Source: Streptomyces subrutilus (GTDB lineage Bacteria > Actinomycetota > Actinomycetes > Streptomycetales > Streptomycetaceae). Taken from it: DNA of 64,000 nucleotides. A model generated the notes under the pieces. It saw nothing but the letters and a program-made list of their open reading frames with translations, was not told the DNA's origin and searched no databases. A program made the translations under genes and the position numbers. Below are positions 50,208 to 59,213 of this stretch, in pieces; position 1 is the stretch's first letter, and every line of letters starts with the position of its first letter. Location of the stretch: the NCBI RefSeq assembly GCF_008704535.1, contig NZ_CP023701.1:310001-374000 (forward strand). The letters run 5' to 3'.

Positions 50208-50597
50208 TCAGCGCCGGCCGCCGCCGATGCGGCGGTCGTCGGCCAGTGCGGTGAGCGGGCCGAACTCGCGGGCAAGCTGGTTCCACGTCAGAACCTCGCC
50301 ACAGCGGGCCGGGAACTCCTTCGGGTTGAACTCGGGCATGGTCCAGGTGCCGGTGCCCCGGTCCCGCAGCCACAGGTCCCCGTCACCGTCGACCACGGTC
50401 GGCGGGACCGGCACGGGTTCGGCCTGATCGGTGGGGTCCCAGGTGACTCGGCCCGGGTGGGAGACGCGGCGCAGCTCGGTGGTGGCCAGCCGCGCGGCCA
50501 GGTCACGGGTGGACTCTTCTGCGTCCTTGACCGACGCGAGTCGGAAGGCGTCGTCAAGTACGGGCAGGGCTGGATTCTTGCTGCGCTTTGAACTCAT
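50208..50597 (-). CDS. Hypothetical protein, 129 aa
   Basis: ATG 50597 follows GGAGGTAGTCAGCGT. The product is soluble and charged: SSKRSKNPALPVLDDAFRLA, SVKDAEESTRDLAARLATTE. A second half reads TVVDGDGDLWLRDRGTGTWT, MPEFNPKEFPARCGEVLTWN. I do not recognise it. It lies between a dead transposase gene and another hypothetical gene on the same strand; the frame and start look real. Confidence 0.68.
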   Translation of the reverse strand: MSSKRSKNPALPVLDDAFRLASVKDAEESTRDLAARLATTELRRVSHPGRVTWDPTDQAEPVPVPPTVVDGDGDLWLRDRGTGTWTMPEFNPKEFPARCGEVLTWNQLAREFGPLTALADDRRIGGGRR

Positions 50598-50724
50598 ACG
50601 CTGACTACCTCCGGTGGGGGGCGTCACATCCGTTATGGCACCCCGTAGAGGAACACGGTATCCGAGGCGGGAACCGGGCCGGCTGTATGTCCAGGTGGAG
50701 GCGCCGGCACACCGGGCGGGACGG

Positions 50725-51281
50725 CTAACTGATGGTGCAGACGAGGTGGAGGTCGGCGCACCTCTCGTATCGGATGCGGAGTCGTTTGAACTGGTGTAGC
50801 CAGGCGAAGGTTCGCTCGACGACCCAGCGGGTCTTGCCCAGGCCGGATCCGTGAAGTGTGCCGTGGCGGTCGACGATGAGGTGGTGCTTGCTGCCGGGGC
50901 GGGCGCGGTCGACCGGCGAAGGTCCGGTGTGAGCCCCCTTTTGAGGGCTCTGACGTGCGAGGCGTCGATCGCCGCGTCATCCATGTCCAACAACTCCGCT
51001 GCCCGTGGTTCCGACAGGAGGACCTGGTGCAGACGGGGCCACACCCCTGCCTCGGTCCAGTCCCGAAGACGCCGCCAGGCCGTCACACCACTGCAACCGA
51101 CCTGCTCGACGGGAACATCATGCCAGCTCACGCTCTTGCACAGCACGTAGGCGATGGCCCTCAACGCCGCACGATCGTCCACCGGCCGACGTCCGGGATA
51201 CCGGTACCGGCGAAATAGACGTACCGGTAGCAACCGGGCCACAGGTTCCCACAGGTCATCAGGCATCAGATCAGCGGACAC
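50725..51281 (-). pseudogene. IS5-family transposase, internally deleted
   Basis: From GTG 51281 the frame reads SADLMPDDLWEPVARLLPVR, the DUF4096-type N-domain (DDRAALRAIAYVLCKSVSWH, VGCSGVTAWRRLRDWTEAGV) and DAAIDASHVRALKRG. A frameshift near 50935 leads to GPSPVDRARPGSKHHLIVDR. Then HGTLHGSGLGKTRWVVERTF joins directly, deleting the central part of the DDE domain, and it ends FKRLRIRYERCADLHLVCTI. Terminal inverted repeats were not resolved. It cannot transpose by itself. Confidence 0.85.
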
Positions 51282-51767
51282 ACCCCGGATCCAGCCGACA
51301 CGACACTCAACTGCCACGGCCCTCAACGAATCTCATTCTGAAACCATCAATCAGAGGGGCCGTGGCCTGCGATGCGCATGGTGGTCCAATTGCGTTCTGC
51401 CGGGCGGCGGGCTGCGAGTTCGGACAGGGGGCGTGCGTATCTACTGCGACCGATTGTCCAGGAGCGCAGCCATCAATCCACGCCCGCTGGAAACCATTTG
51501 ATCTGTTCGCTTACACGGCATATAGGTGAGGCTGCTCCAGACAGTTCCAGTGGGGGCCATTACAGCCCGTTGCGAACACAGGGTTGCTAATGATTGACAA
51601 CGAGTGGTGCTGCTCCCCGGGCCGGCGCGGGCGACTGACGAAGGTCCGGATGCACGGACCCTTGCCGACAGTCCGCGGCCGACGGCCCGGCGGACACTTC
51701 TGTCGTGCAGAGCCAGCGAGCGGCGAGCATAGTGGACTAGGGGGTGAGGGACGGCGCGGGAGGTCAT
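51282..51767. other. No gene seen
   Basis: A 486-bp gap between the transposase remnant and the first membrane-protein gene holds no credible frame. It should contain one end of the insertion element and the promoter for the paralogous pair. Confidence 0.35.
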
Positions 51768-52349
51768 ATGAAAGCAACTGGTCTTCTACTCGGACTGGCT
51801 CCCTGGGTGCTGTTCGCACTGGTCGTAGAGCGTCTGGGGGCAGACTCCGTGGGGTGGGCTGCGCTCCTGGCCTGCCTGGCCTCTGTGGCCCTCATCCTCT
51901 ATGGCCTCCGGAACGGCAGCGGAGTGAAGGTCATCGAACTGACCGGAGCGATAGCCTTCGCGATTCTGGCGGCCGTCGGTTTCTACGGAAGCAATCACAC
52001 CCTGAACCTGCTGGCAGACTACGGACGAGGCGGATCCGTCCTTTTGCTGTCCGTGGTCATGTTCATCTCGGCATTCACCATCCCCTTCACGGAGCAATAC
52101 GCACATGCCTTCGTCGATCAGAAGTACTGGGGAACGCCGAGATTTCGCCAGGTCAACCGCCGCGCTTCGCTCATGTGGTCGGGAATCATCTTCGTGATGG
52201 CGGTCTGCCACCTGATCTCCGGCGCTCTGCAATCCTCCACCGGCAGCAGTCCGCCCCCGGGACACCTGCTGCTCAATTGGGTGATCCCCATCATACTGAT
52301 TATCGTCGGCGTCAAGCGCACCAACCACCTCTCCGAGGCGTCGCCGTAA
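51768..52349 (+). CDS. Membrane protein of unknown function (FTEQYA pair, first)
   Basis: The product is 193 aa from ATG 51768 (GGGAGGTCAT upstream). It has five to six membrane helices (LLLGLAPWVLFALVVERLGA, WAALLACLASVALILYGL, ELTGAIAFAILAAVGFYG, LLSVVMFISAFTIPFTEQYA, LMWSGIIFVMAVCHLISGAL, LLLNWVIPIILIIVG). Between helices 4 and 5 lies a conserved loop, IPFTEQYA...YWGTPRFRQVNRRAS. The same plan and loop recur in the next gene, so this is a tandem duplication. No signal peptide, enzyme motif or transporter signature is recognised. Confidence 0.8.
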   Translation: MKATGLLLGLAPWVLFALVVERLGADSVGWAALLACLASVALILYGLRNGSGVKVIELTGAIAFAILAAVGFYGSNHTLNLLADYGRGGSVLLLSVVMFISAFTIPFTEQYAHAFVDQKYWGTPRFRQVNRRASLMWSGIIFVMAVCHLISGALQSSTGSSPPPGHLLLNWVIPIILIIVGVKRTNHLSEASP

Positions 52350-52505
52350 GCCCTACGACCATCCGCTGGTACCGCGGGATGAAAACCGTGGGAAATACCG
52401 CGAACCCAGAGCGCAGCCAGAACGCCGACAATCGCGCTGCCTACGGCCGGGGCATTCGGCTTGTGTGCTCGGTGGCGTTACGCGTTGGCTGGGAATGAGG
52501 TCAGT

Positions 52506-53216
52506 GTGCGTTCGCGGCAGGTGGCGAGGGACCTGGAGTCGATGCCGCCGGGGCGAAGGCGACAGATGCAACAGTCTCGCGAGGCCTTTATGGGTTACAT
52601 CCAAAACAGGCGCGGAGAATACAGATCAAATCTGCCACCCGCTCTCCGCGGCTACGGTGTTCTGCGTGGAATTGCACCCTGGATAGTCTTTGATGTACTC
52701 GCCAGCGCCAGCACCTGGGAGCTTGCTGCGTTCAGTGCATTCATCGTGGCAACCCTGTTTAGCGTTTCAGATTTCTGGCATGGAGAATTCAAGTTCCTTG
52801 ACGTGGTCGGGATACTTTTCTTCGGCATAATCGGCTTGTTGGCATTCTTCTTCGATCGCCGGGAACTGACATGGCTGGAAACTTACGCCTCCGTGCTCTC
52901 CAGTGGCGTTCTCGCGGCTGTTGCGTTCGGCTCTCTAGCCGCAGTACCATTTACCGAACAGTATGCGGAAGAATCCGAACACCGAGAAGTGTGGAAGACG
53001 CCTGAATTTCGCAGAACTAACCGGATCATCGCCGCCGCCTGGGGGGCTGCATTCCTCACAAGAGCGGTACTGGGGCTCACCTTGTTGCATGTTTCGGCCA
53101 TGCGAGGATGGCTGAACTGGGGTTTCCCTATAATTCTGCTGATATTTGCGGTTCACTTCACCGCGCGATATCCGACGCGCGCACGAGAGCGAACTCGCTC
53201 TCGTCGGCCCCTCTAA
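52506..53216 (+). CDS. Membrane protein of unknown function (FTEQYA pair, second)
   Basis: The product is about 236 aa from GTG 52506 (GAGGTCAGT upstream); ATG 52542, ATG 52590 and TTG 52461 are alternatives. After a hydrophilic N-terminus come helices similar to the first gene (GYGVLRGIAPWIVFDVLASA, LAAFSAFIVATLFSVSDFWH, FLDVVGILFFGIIGLLAFFF). The shared loop is VPFTEQYAEESEHREVWKTP, EFRRTNRI, then WGAAFLTRAVLGLTLLHVSA and GWLNWGFPIILLIFAVHFTA. Base composition is lower in GC than neighbours, consistent with acquisition. Function is unknown. Confidence 0.78.
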   Translation: MRSRQVARDLESMPPGRRRQMQQSREAFMGYIQNRRGEYRSNLPPALRGYGVLRGIAPWIVFDVLASASTWELAAFSAFIVATLFSVSDFWHGEFKFLDVVGILFFGIIGLLAFFFDRRELTWLETYASVLSSGVLAAVAFGSLAAVPFTEQYAEESEHREVWKTPEFRRTNRIIAAAWGAAFLTRAVLGLTLLHVSAMRGWLNWGFPIILLIFAVHFTARYPTRARERTRSRRPL

Positions 53217-53570
53217 AACATATTGCGTTCGCACGGACGCAGTCGCCCAAGACCTGCCCATTACGGCCTGACAGCGACAGGGCGCAGGGGAATGATACGA
53301 AAAGGTCGCCTGACCGGGACCGGGCCTGGATACGTATCGACGACATGTGCAGCCACCCCGCCTTCCTCATTCGACGCAACCGGTCCATTGATGAACTCCC
53401 GTCATGGCTCGGAATCGAAGGACGGTTCGGAAGGATTGAACCTCTGGCGACGGACCTCTTCGGCGGCCGGCCGCTCCCTTCCTCCGCCGCCGCCGCGGAC
53501 GCAGTTGGCGGGGACGGCGGAGGTTCGGGCGGTCTCGGCCGAGCGCAGGCAGCCAGCGAACTGCCCGTGG
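53217..53570. other. No gene seen
   Basis: A 354-bp gap between the convergent membrane-protein and FUSC genes shows no credible frame. Confidence 0.35.
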
Positions 53571-55517
53571 TCATGTCTTGTCGATGGGCGTTACGACCGT
53601 GCGGGCGACACGGAGCTCCTGACGGAGTGGTGCGAGGACGTCGTCCTGCTCGATGATCGGCTCGACGTCGGCGTTGTCGAGCACCGCACCCGTCCGTACG
53701 GTGTGGGCCAGTTCCCTCAAGTGGCGTTCGATGTCCGTGACGGCCTGGGGCGCAGGCGGCTGTGCACCGTGTTCGCCGCGGACCTGGGCGGCTGCGATCG
53801 CACCGACGATGCGTTCGACCGCGATGACCAGTGGCCACCACGCGGCGGCCTGGGACCCGATGGGCGCAGGCTCGGTCAGGGCACGCTGGAATTCCGATCG
53901 TACAGACGAGAGGTCTTGGTAGAGCCGTCGTTGCCAGCGCACCCGCTCGGCGTAGGAGATTCCACTGAACGCGTGTGCGATGTAGGTTCCGGTGTCGTCG
54001 ATGGCCCTGGCCAGCCGGTCGCCGACGCGGGTGCTCCAGCTCTCCGGCCACAGGAGGTATCCGGCGACCAGGACGATCGCGCAGCCGAGGAGGCTGTCTG
54101 CCAGCTGGGGGCCCATGAGTGCGAAGCCCTGCCCGGTCATGATGTCCGACTGCAGGAGCACCACGGGTGACACGGAGGCCGTCATGAAGGCGAAGCCCAT
54201 GGCGTTACCCGCCGGGATCAGCGCGCCCAAGCCCATCAGGACGGGCACGTAGGCCCAGCCGGACGGCACCACCGCGAGGATCAGGGCGGCGGCGAGGAGC
54301 CCTACCGCCGTGCCGACGGCTCGCTGCACGGCCCTGGAGAAGACGGACCCGAAGTCGGGCTTCAGGACGAAAGTCACTGCGAGCGGCACCCAGTACGAGC
54401 GGCCTGCCGAGGACACGGAGACCAACGACTGCGCCAGGCCGATGCACAGGGCAAGCCGGAGCCCGTAGCGCCACGACGTCGTCGAAGTCAGCATGTTGCG
54501 TGTCGCTCGGCGTACCCGCAGGGGCAACGGCTCCGGGTTGCCCAGGAGGTCATCGTCCTGGTGGGGGGTGGGGCCCGGAGAGTGGATCACTGCCGAGGCG
54601 TGGCGCAGGCTCCGGTCGACGGCTCGGTCGGCGGGCCCTTGCGGCTCGGGAAGCACCAGGGCCGGGGGCGTGCGCCGCTCCGAGGCGACGGAGTCGGCCA
54701 GGCCGTTCACGGCGGCAGCGACCTCGGGGTCGCGTGAGGTCCGGCCGTGGTGGTGGGCGGCGGCCGCCGATTCCAGGAGCGGGATCAGGGCGTTGAGCTG
54801 GGCGAGCAGCCGCACCATGGGGCCGCGAGGTCCGTGGTCGTGTGCCCGGTGCGCGAGCAGCACTTCGTAGGCGCTGTCGACGGACTGCGTGACCGCGTGC
54901 CGCCGGGCGTCGTAGACGGCGGTGTCACGGGTGCCGACGACGGCATACAGTTCGGCGACGCTGCGGTAGGCGGCGGCGACGGCTGCCCGGTCGGGCGCAT
55001 GGCGCCGGAAGGGCCAGCCCAGAAGGGTCAACAGGAGGATGAGCAGTCCGCCGAGCGTGAGGAGCAGGGGAGCCGTCCACCACGGGTCGGGCATGGGCAG
55101 TCCCGCGCCGACGACGGCGTTGAGGAGCAGCATCAGTCCGGACACCGACGCCAGCGCTCCGACCGAGGAGATCATGCCGGAGACGAGCGCGATGGACGCG
55201 AGGACGCTCACTGCGGCCCAGCCCTGGCCGTAGGCGAGGGCTCCCAGAGTGACGCCGACGGCCCCGAACAACTGGGGTACGGCGATGTTGAGCAGTCGCA
55301 TCCGGTAGGCACCGGCGGTGTCGCCGATGACACCCGCCAGCGCGCCCATCGACGCGAGTGCCCCGTATTCGGGGCGGCCTGCCGCGATCCCGGCCACCAC
55401 GGGGAGGGACAGCGCGAGGGCTGCCCGCCCCATGGCCGGCCACGGGAGGGGGCCCCTGTTCGGGCGGATGCTGTTGGCCAGCCACACAGGCGGGACGAGG
55501 CGAGGGGACGCGGTCAT
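53571..55517 (-). CDS. FUSC-family (aromatic-acid exporter-like) membrane protein
   Basis: The product is 648 aa from ATG 55517; the upstream region AAGAGCTGAGAACA is a weak ribosome site. Two membrane bundles of about six helices each are separated by a ~200-residue cytoplasmic domain. The first includes MGRAALALSLPVVAGIAAGR and YGALASMGALAGVIGDTAGA. The second has the FUSC core: SYWVPLAVTFVLKPDFGSVF, SRAVQRAVGTAVGLLAAALI. Related AaeB/YccS proteins export aromatic carboxylic acids or small toxic molecules. The operator at 55723-55750, about 205 bp upstream of its start, places it under the TetR protein encoded at 56.5-57.0 kb (inference). Confidence 0.9.
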   Translation of the reverse strand: MTASPRLVPPVWLANSIRPNRGPLPWPAMGRAALALSLPVVAGIAAGRPEYGALASMGALAGVIGDTAGAYRMRLLNIAVPQLFGAVGVTLGALAYGQGWAAVSVLASIALVSGMISSVGALASVSGLMLLLNAVVGAGLPMPDPWWTAPLLLTLGGLLILLLTLLGWPFRRHAPDRAAVAAAYRSVAELYAVVGTRDTAVYDARRHAVTQSVDSAYEVLLAHRAHDHGPRGPMVRLLAQLNALIPLLESAAAAHHHGRTSRDPEVAAAVNGLADSVASERRTPPALVLPEPQGPADRAVDRSLRHASAVIHSPGPTPHQDDDLLGNPEPLPLRVRRATRNMLTSTTSWRYGLRLALCIGLAQSLVSVSSAGRSYWVPLAVTFVLKPDFGSVFSRAVQRAVGTAVGLLAAALILAVVPSGWAYVPVLMGLGALIPAGNAMGFAFMTASVSPVVLLQSDIMTGQGFALMGPQLADSLLGCAIVLVAGYLLWPESWSTRVGDRLARAIDDTGTYIAHAFSGISYAERVRWQRRLYQDLSSVRSEFQRALTEPAPIGSQAAAWWPLVIAVERIVGAIAAAQVRGEHGAQPPAPQAVTDIERHLRELAHTVRTGAVLDNADVEPIIEQDDVLAPLRQELRVARTVVTPIDKT

Positions 55518-55722
55518 TGTTCTCAGCTCTTGTTTCTTTCGACTCGGCGGGGGCCACCGGGGCAAAGAGCCCACCGGGCCGCCGCGGGGCACGTTCACAC
55601 GGAGCGGACCGGGGGCGATCCAGCGTCTGGGCTGTGATGGCCCGGGAGGCTGAAGCCCACGTCGGTCCGGCGAGGGGCCTGCCGTCTCCGTGATGAGTGT
55701 CGGAGAGAGGCCCATGCGCCAG

Positions 55723-55750
55723 TTACTTTACCTTCCAGACGGTAAAGTTC
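55723..55750. promoter_or_regulatory. TetR operator site 1 (FUSC gene)
   Basis: CTTTACC-TTCCAGAC-GGTAAAG is an exact 7+7 inverted repeat with 8-bp spacer, upstream of the leftward FUSC gene. It is the same pattern as sites at 57.2, 57.5, 57.6 and 61.3 kb. Confidence 0.8.
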
Positions 55751-56494
55751 CAAGGGTTGGAGAAGCCCTTTCCCGAGCGGACGGCCCGGCCGGCGACGCA
55801 CCCCGGCGCGAGGGCCGCCGAGCCATCCGGGCAACACCGAGGAGCGTCGCCCCGGCCTCGCCCCGGCCTTTCGGGCAGGCCATCGGGCACGGCCGATCCT
55901 CCGAGGTCCTCAGGAGTGGGGCCGATCCTCACCGTCACGCGTGGACGTCCCGGTGCCGGGATTCACGGGCAGAGCACGGCGACGAGGACTGCGGGGCGGA
56001 CCGGCACCACCCGCCGGGGATCCCGGAGCGGCTGCCCCGGAGCCGAGGCCTTGAGAGGACGTACCGCAGTACGAGCGGACGAGCGGCCCCCAACGGACGT
56101 TCGTCCGGGGCCGCCGCATACGACCCGCCCGCGCCCTGGCCGGCTCGCCCTGCCGGGCGCGTCCGGGCATCACCCGCGGGCGCCCGTCGACGGGCTGCCC
56201 GCATCGCTGGGCGGCAAGGTGGAATCGTCATCGCTCCGGGACGCCCTCCGGCGCGGGCCGGCGGCGCGACCGGGGCGCCAGGCGGGTGGGGGCGCTCGGG
56301 GCCCGCACGGCTCGCGTCGCGTTCCGCCGCCACCGCAACGGAGCGGGAGGCCCTCGGTAGCCACGCGGGGTGGCGGGCGTCCGCTCCCCGGGCGCGGTCG
56401 CCGGCGGCACGGTCTGTTCATGACGTGCCGGCTCGGGTGATGGCCTGCGGCTCGATGGGCCTTGAGGTCGACGCGCAGCCCGGATGGCCGCCGG
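55751..56494. other. No gene seen
   Basis: About 740 bp between the FUSC operator and the end of the TetR gene hold frames open by composition only. It is unusually long for a spacer in this cluster and may be the site of a lost gene. Confidence 0.4.
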
Positions 56495-57037
56495 TCAGCC
56501 GGTGCCCTCCGGCCGCTGGGTGAGGGCGATGATGCGGGCGACGAGCGCTTCGCGGACGGCAGGGGTGAGCCTGGTGTGTGTCGTGCCCTGCAGCATCCAG
56601 AGGCCGTCGGCGGCCATGCGGGCGAGCAGCAGGTCGATGTCGTGGGGGTCGGCCGTGTCGGGAGTGGGCACCCTTCGGTCGAGCAGGTTGTTCCACACGG
56701 CTTCGACCTTGGGATCGTGCTCGACCATGAAGGCGAGTTCGGCTCGACTCGCCGTGAGGCGTGTGCCGACCAGTACATAGGCGGCGACCTTCTCCTGGTC
56801 CGTCGCCTCGTCCAACGGCTTGCCGAGCCGGTCCGCGAGGAGCGCCTCCCAGCGTGCGGTCAAGTACTCCTGGATCGCCACCACGAGAGCCTGCCTGGTG
56901 GGAAAGTGGTACATCAGGCCCGGTTTGGTCACGCCGGCCTCTTCGGCAGCGGACTGGAGGGTCAGGGCGGTGATGCCATCGCGCTCGGTGACGCGGACGG
57001 CCGCTTCCAGGATGCGGGTTCTCGCACTGGGGCGCAT
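56495..57037 (-). CDS. TetR/AcrR repressor of the 55-63 kb cluster
   Basis: The product is 180 aa from ATG 57037 (GAGGAGATCC upstream). The HTH has ARTRILEAAVRVTERDGITA, LTLQSAAEEAGVTKPGLMYH and FPTRQALVVAIQEYLTARWE. The ligand domain is of the TetR_C_37-like type (ADPHDIDLLLARMAADGLWM, TPAVREALVARIIALTQRP). An operator copy lies 170 bp upstream of its own start. Four more copies lie before the FUSC, FAD-oxidoreductase and MFS genes, so it probably represses itself and all of these until a ligand binds. The regulon assignment is inference from the shared palindromes. Confidence 0.92.
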   Translation of the reverse strand: MRPSARTRILEAAVRVTERDGITALTLQSAAEEAGVTKPGLMYHFPTRQALVVAIQEYLTARWEALLADRLGKPLDEATDQEKVAAYVLVGTRLTASRAELAFMVEHDPKVEAVWNNLLDRRVPTPDTADPHDIDLLLARMAADGLWMLQGTTHTRLTPAVREALVARIIALTQRPEGTG

Positions 57038-57206
57038 GGATCTCCTCTGGGCTGGCTGGTCCGGGGTGCTCGGAAGCAAGGGGGGCGACGCGGAGATCAC
57101 CAGCCTCTTCTCCTCCTTCGCCTCCGTCGACATGGACCTCGAACAGCTACGACGCCAGGGTGCGCGGATATCCCGCGAGCAGAGGCAAATGGCGCGCTCA
57201 CCATGA

Positions 57207-57233
57207 TTACTTTACCATCCAGAAGGTAAGCAT
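57207..57233. promoter_or_regulatory. TetR operator site 2 (tetR autoregulation)
   Basis: CTTTACC-ATCCAGAA-GGTAAGC is the same palindrome with one position lost in the right half. It lies upstream of the leftward TetR gene. Confidence 0.75.
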
Positions 57234-57504
57234 CGAGTGGGCGCCCGCCGCCCTCCCACCAGCTCACGCTGGGCAGCCCCCTTCGAATCGAGCGCCGCCG
57301 GCCGCCCGGCCCGACAGTCATCACGGCATGCCGCACCACCCGCACCCACCCAGCATCGGATGCGTCCTGGCGATCATCGGTGGGGGCGGCCGCAGCGGCC
57401 ACCCCCACCGGGGCCATCGGCGCGTCACCCTTCGACCGCGCACCCGTCGGGCGGGATGCACTTCCTGCCTCCTTCCGAAGTGTGGGCCGGACAGTCGCCC
57501 GAGT
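57234..57504. other. No gene seen
   Basis: Spacer between the divergent TetR and FAD-oxidoreductase promoters; no credible frame. Confidence 0.35.
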
Positions 57505-57538
57505 TAGTTACTTTGCCATCCGGATGGTAAAGTAACTA
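57505..57538. promoter_or_regulatory. TetR operator site 3 (oxidoreductase gene)
   Basis: TAGTTACTTTGCCATCC and GGATGGTAAAGTAACTA form a 34-bp palindrome with a single mismatched pair. It is one of the two best copies of the operator, 124 bp before the oxidoreductase ATG. Confidence 0.85.
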
Positions 57539-57568
57539 GCCTGCGGCGATGGCGGCACGACCTTCACG

Positions 57569-57593
57569 CTTTACCTTCTGGATGGTGAAGTAA
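57569..57593. promoter_or_regulatory. TetR operator site 4 (oxidoreductase gene)
   Basis: CTTTACC-TTCTGGAT-GGTGAAG is centred 58 bp after site 3 and 69 bp before the oxidoreductase ATG, suggesting two repressor dimers on one promoter. Confidence 0.8.
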
Positions 57594-57661
57594 TAGAGGG
57601 GTGAACACAGTCTCCCGCCCGTCCACAGCAGCCGGAACACCCCGTACAACCTGGAGGAACC

Positions 57662-59083
57662 ATGACTCGAGGAGACTTCGACCGCTTTGCCGAGCGCCTC
57701 AGCGGGAGGGTGCTGCTGCCGGGAAGCGAGGGCTTCGACTTCGAGCGGGGCGGCGCGGATCCGGCTTTCCGGCACGAGCCGGATGTGATCGTCTGCGCCG
57801 AGACGGCCGAAGACATCCAAGAGGCAGTGCGGTTCGCCGCGGAACGCGACATGCCGATCGCCGTTCAGGCGACGGGGCACGGTCTCGCGAGGCCGGCCCG
57901 GGGCGGTGTCCTGCTGTCCACCCGCCGCATGTCACATGTCGAGATCGACTCCGAGCGGCAGACGGCGACGGTCGGGGCGGGCACCCGGTTCGGACAGCTC
58001 ATCCCCTTGGCCGCGGAACACGGCCTGGCGCCTCTGAGCGGGTCCTCGCCCGGTGTCGGTGTCGTGGGCTACACCCTGGCCGGCGGGCTGAGCCTGCTCA
58101 CCCGGACTTACGGATGGGCTGCCGATTCGGTCCGGTCCCTCGACCTGGTGACGGCCGACGGCACTCTGCGCACCGTCACTCCGGAGAGCGACCCGGACCT
58201 GTTCCGCGCCCTCTTCGGAGGGCGGGACAACTTCGGGGTTGTCGCCCGCCTGGAGATCGAGCTCGTCCCCGTCACGCGTCTGTTCGGCGGCGGATTCTTC
58301 TTCGACGGCGAAGCGGCCGGTCGGGTCCTGAACGCATGGAGCCGCTGGACCCGTGACCAGCCACCCGAGATGAACTCCTCCGCGGCGCTGATCTCCTTCC
58401 CCGACGCCCCCGACGTGCCGCCGGCCCTGCGTGGCCGCGACGTACTGCATGTGCGCATCGCCTACACCGGCACCGCCGACGACGGGCGAACCCTGGTGGA
58501 GCCGCTGCGGCAGGCCGGGCCCCTGCTCCTCGAAGACCTGCGCGACATGCCCTTCACGCAGAGCGCCACCGTCCACAACGACCCGCCTGTCCTCCTGGCC
58601 GCCCACGCCGACACCGCGCTGCTGGAACGCCTGGACGAGGCGACCGTCGACACCCTCCTCACGATGGCGGCCCCATCCACCGGCTGGCCGACCGCGATCG
58701 AGATCCGACACCTCGGTGCTGCCGCCACAGACCCGTCTCGCGCCATCGCCGTAGCGGACCGTAACGCCGAATTCCTCCTCTCCCTCGTCACCCTCGTCGA
58801 CGCGGACGTCACACGCGACAAGGTCGCGGACCTCTACGACCGCGCCCTGGCAGCGCTGGCACCGGTCACACGCGGTGCGGCACTCAACTTCCTCGGGGCC
58901 GGCGCCGATCCGCACCGGCTCCGGGCCGCCTACAGCGAGCAGGACTTCGCCTTCCTGCAGAACATGAAGCGCACCCACGATCCGAAGAACCTCTTCCGGA
59001 ACAACCACACGATTCCCGCGCCCGACCCCGACCCCGACCCCGACCAAGCGACATCGCCCCGAGCAAGCGCGGGGGCCTCGTGA
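57662..59083 (+). CDS. FAD-binding (PCMH/BBE-type) oxidoreductase
   Basis: The product is 473 aa from ATG 57662 (CCTGGAGGAACC upstream). The PCMH/FAD-binding domain holds FRHEPDVIVCAETAEDIQEA, VQATGHGLARP (His that covalently carries FAD), VGAGTRFGQLIPLAAEHGLA and GYTLAGGLSLLTRTYGWAAD. The BBE-type C-terminal motif is present (MKRTHDPKNLFRNNHTI). In bicovalent members a Cys sits in the GxCPxVG loop; here the loop is GSSPGVGVVG, so attachment would be through His only. There is no signal peptide. A Pro-Asp repeat tail (DPDPDPDPD) ends the protein. It oxidises an alcohol, sugar or alkaloid-type substrate with O2. Two operators precede it. Confidence 0.92.
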   Translation: MTRGDFDRFAERLSGRVLLPGSEGFDFERGGADPAFRHEPDVIVCAETAEDIQEAVRFAAERDMPIAVQATGHGLARPARGGVLLSTRRMSHVEIDSERQTATVGAGTRFGQLIPLAAEHGLAPLSGSSPGVGVVGYTLAGGLSLLTRTYGWAADSVRSLDLVTADGTLRTVTPESDPDLFRALFGGRDNFGVVARLEIELVPVTRLFGGGFFFDGEAAGRVLNAWSRWTRDQPPEMNSSAALISFPDAPDVPPALRGRDVLHVRIAYTGTADDGRTLVEPLRQAGPLLLEDLRDMPFTQSATVHNDPPVLLAAHADTALLERLDEATVDTLLTMAAPSTGWPTAIEIRHLGAAATDPSRAIAVADRNAEFLLSLVTLVDADVTRDKVADLYDRALAALAPVTRGAALNFLGAGADPHRLRAAYSEQDFAFLQNMKRTHDPKNLFRNNHTIPAPDPDPDPDQATSPRASAGAS

Positions 59084-59112
59084 TGCTGCGCTCCGACACC
59101 CGGGCGATGACC
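59068..59112 (+). pseudogene. Fragment duplicated from an amidohydrolase gene
   Basis: CCTCGTGATGCTGCGC-CCGACACC...GATGACCCCCACCA here matches 60505-60545 inside the downstream amidohydrolase gene (about 38 of 43 bases). It encodes the same LVMLRxDTxAMTPT segment in frame. It is probably the 3' remnant of a lost tandem copy. Confidence 0.6.
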
Positions 59113-59213
59113 CCCACCAGCCAGCCGGACCCGCCCTCCTCATGAATCGCGGGCCCCGGTTCCGAATGTCCCATCGATCTCGAACACCAGAAGTGCTTGT
59201 AAGGAGAGAATCC

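Noticed and set aside
55690..56523. Plus-strand frame after the FUSC operator as a target gene
   Set aside because: Arg/Pro/Gly-rich, no ribosome site or domain; the operator is better assigned to the leftward FUSC gene.
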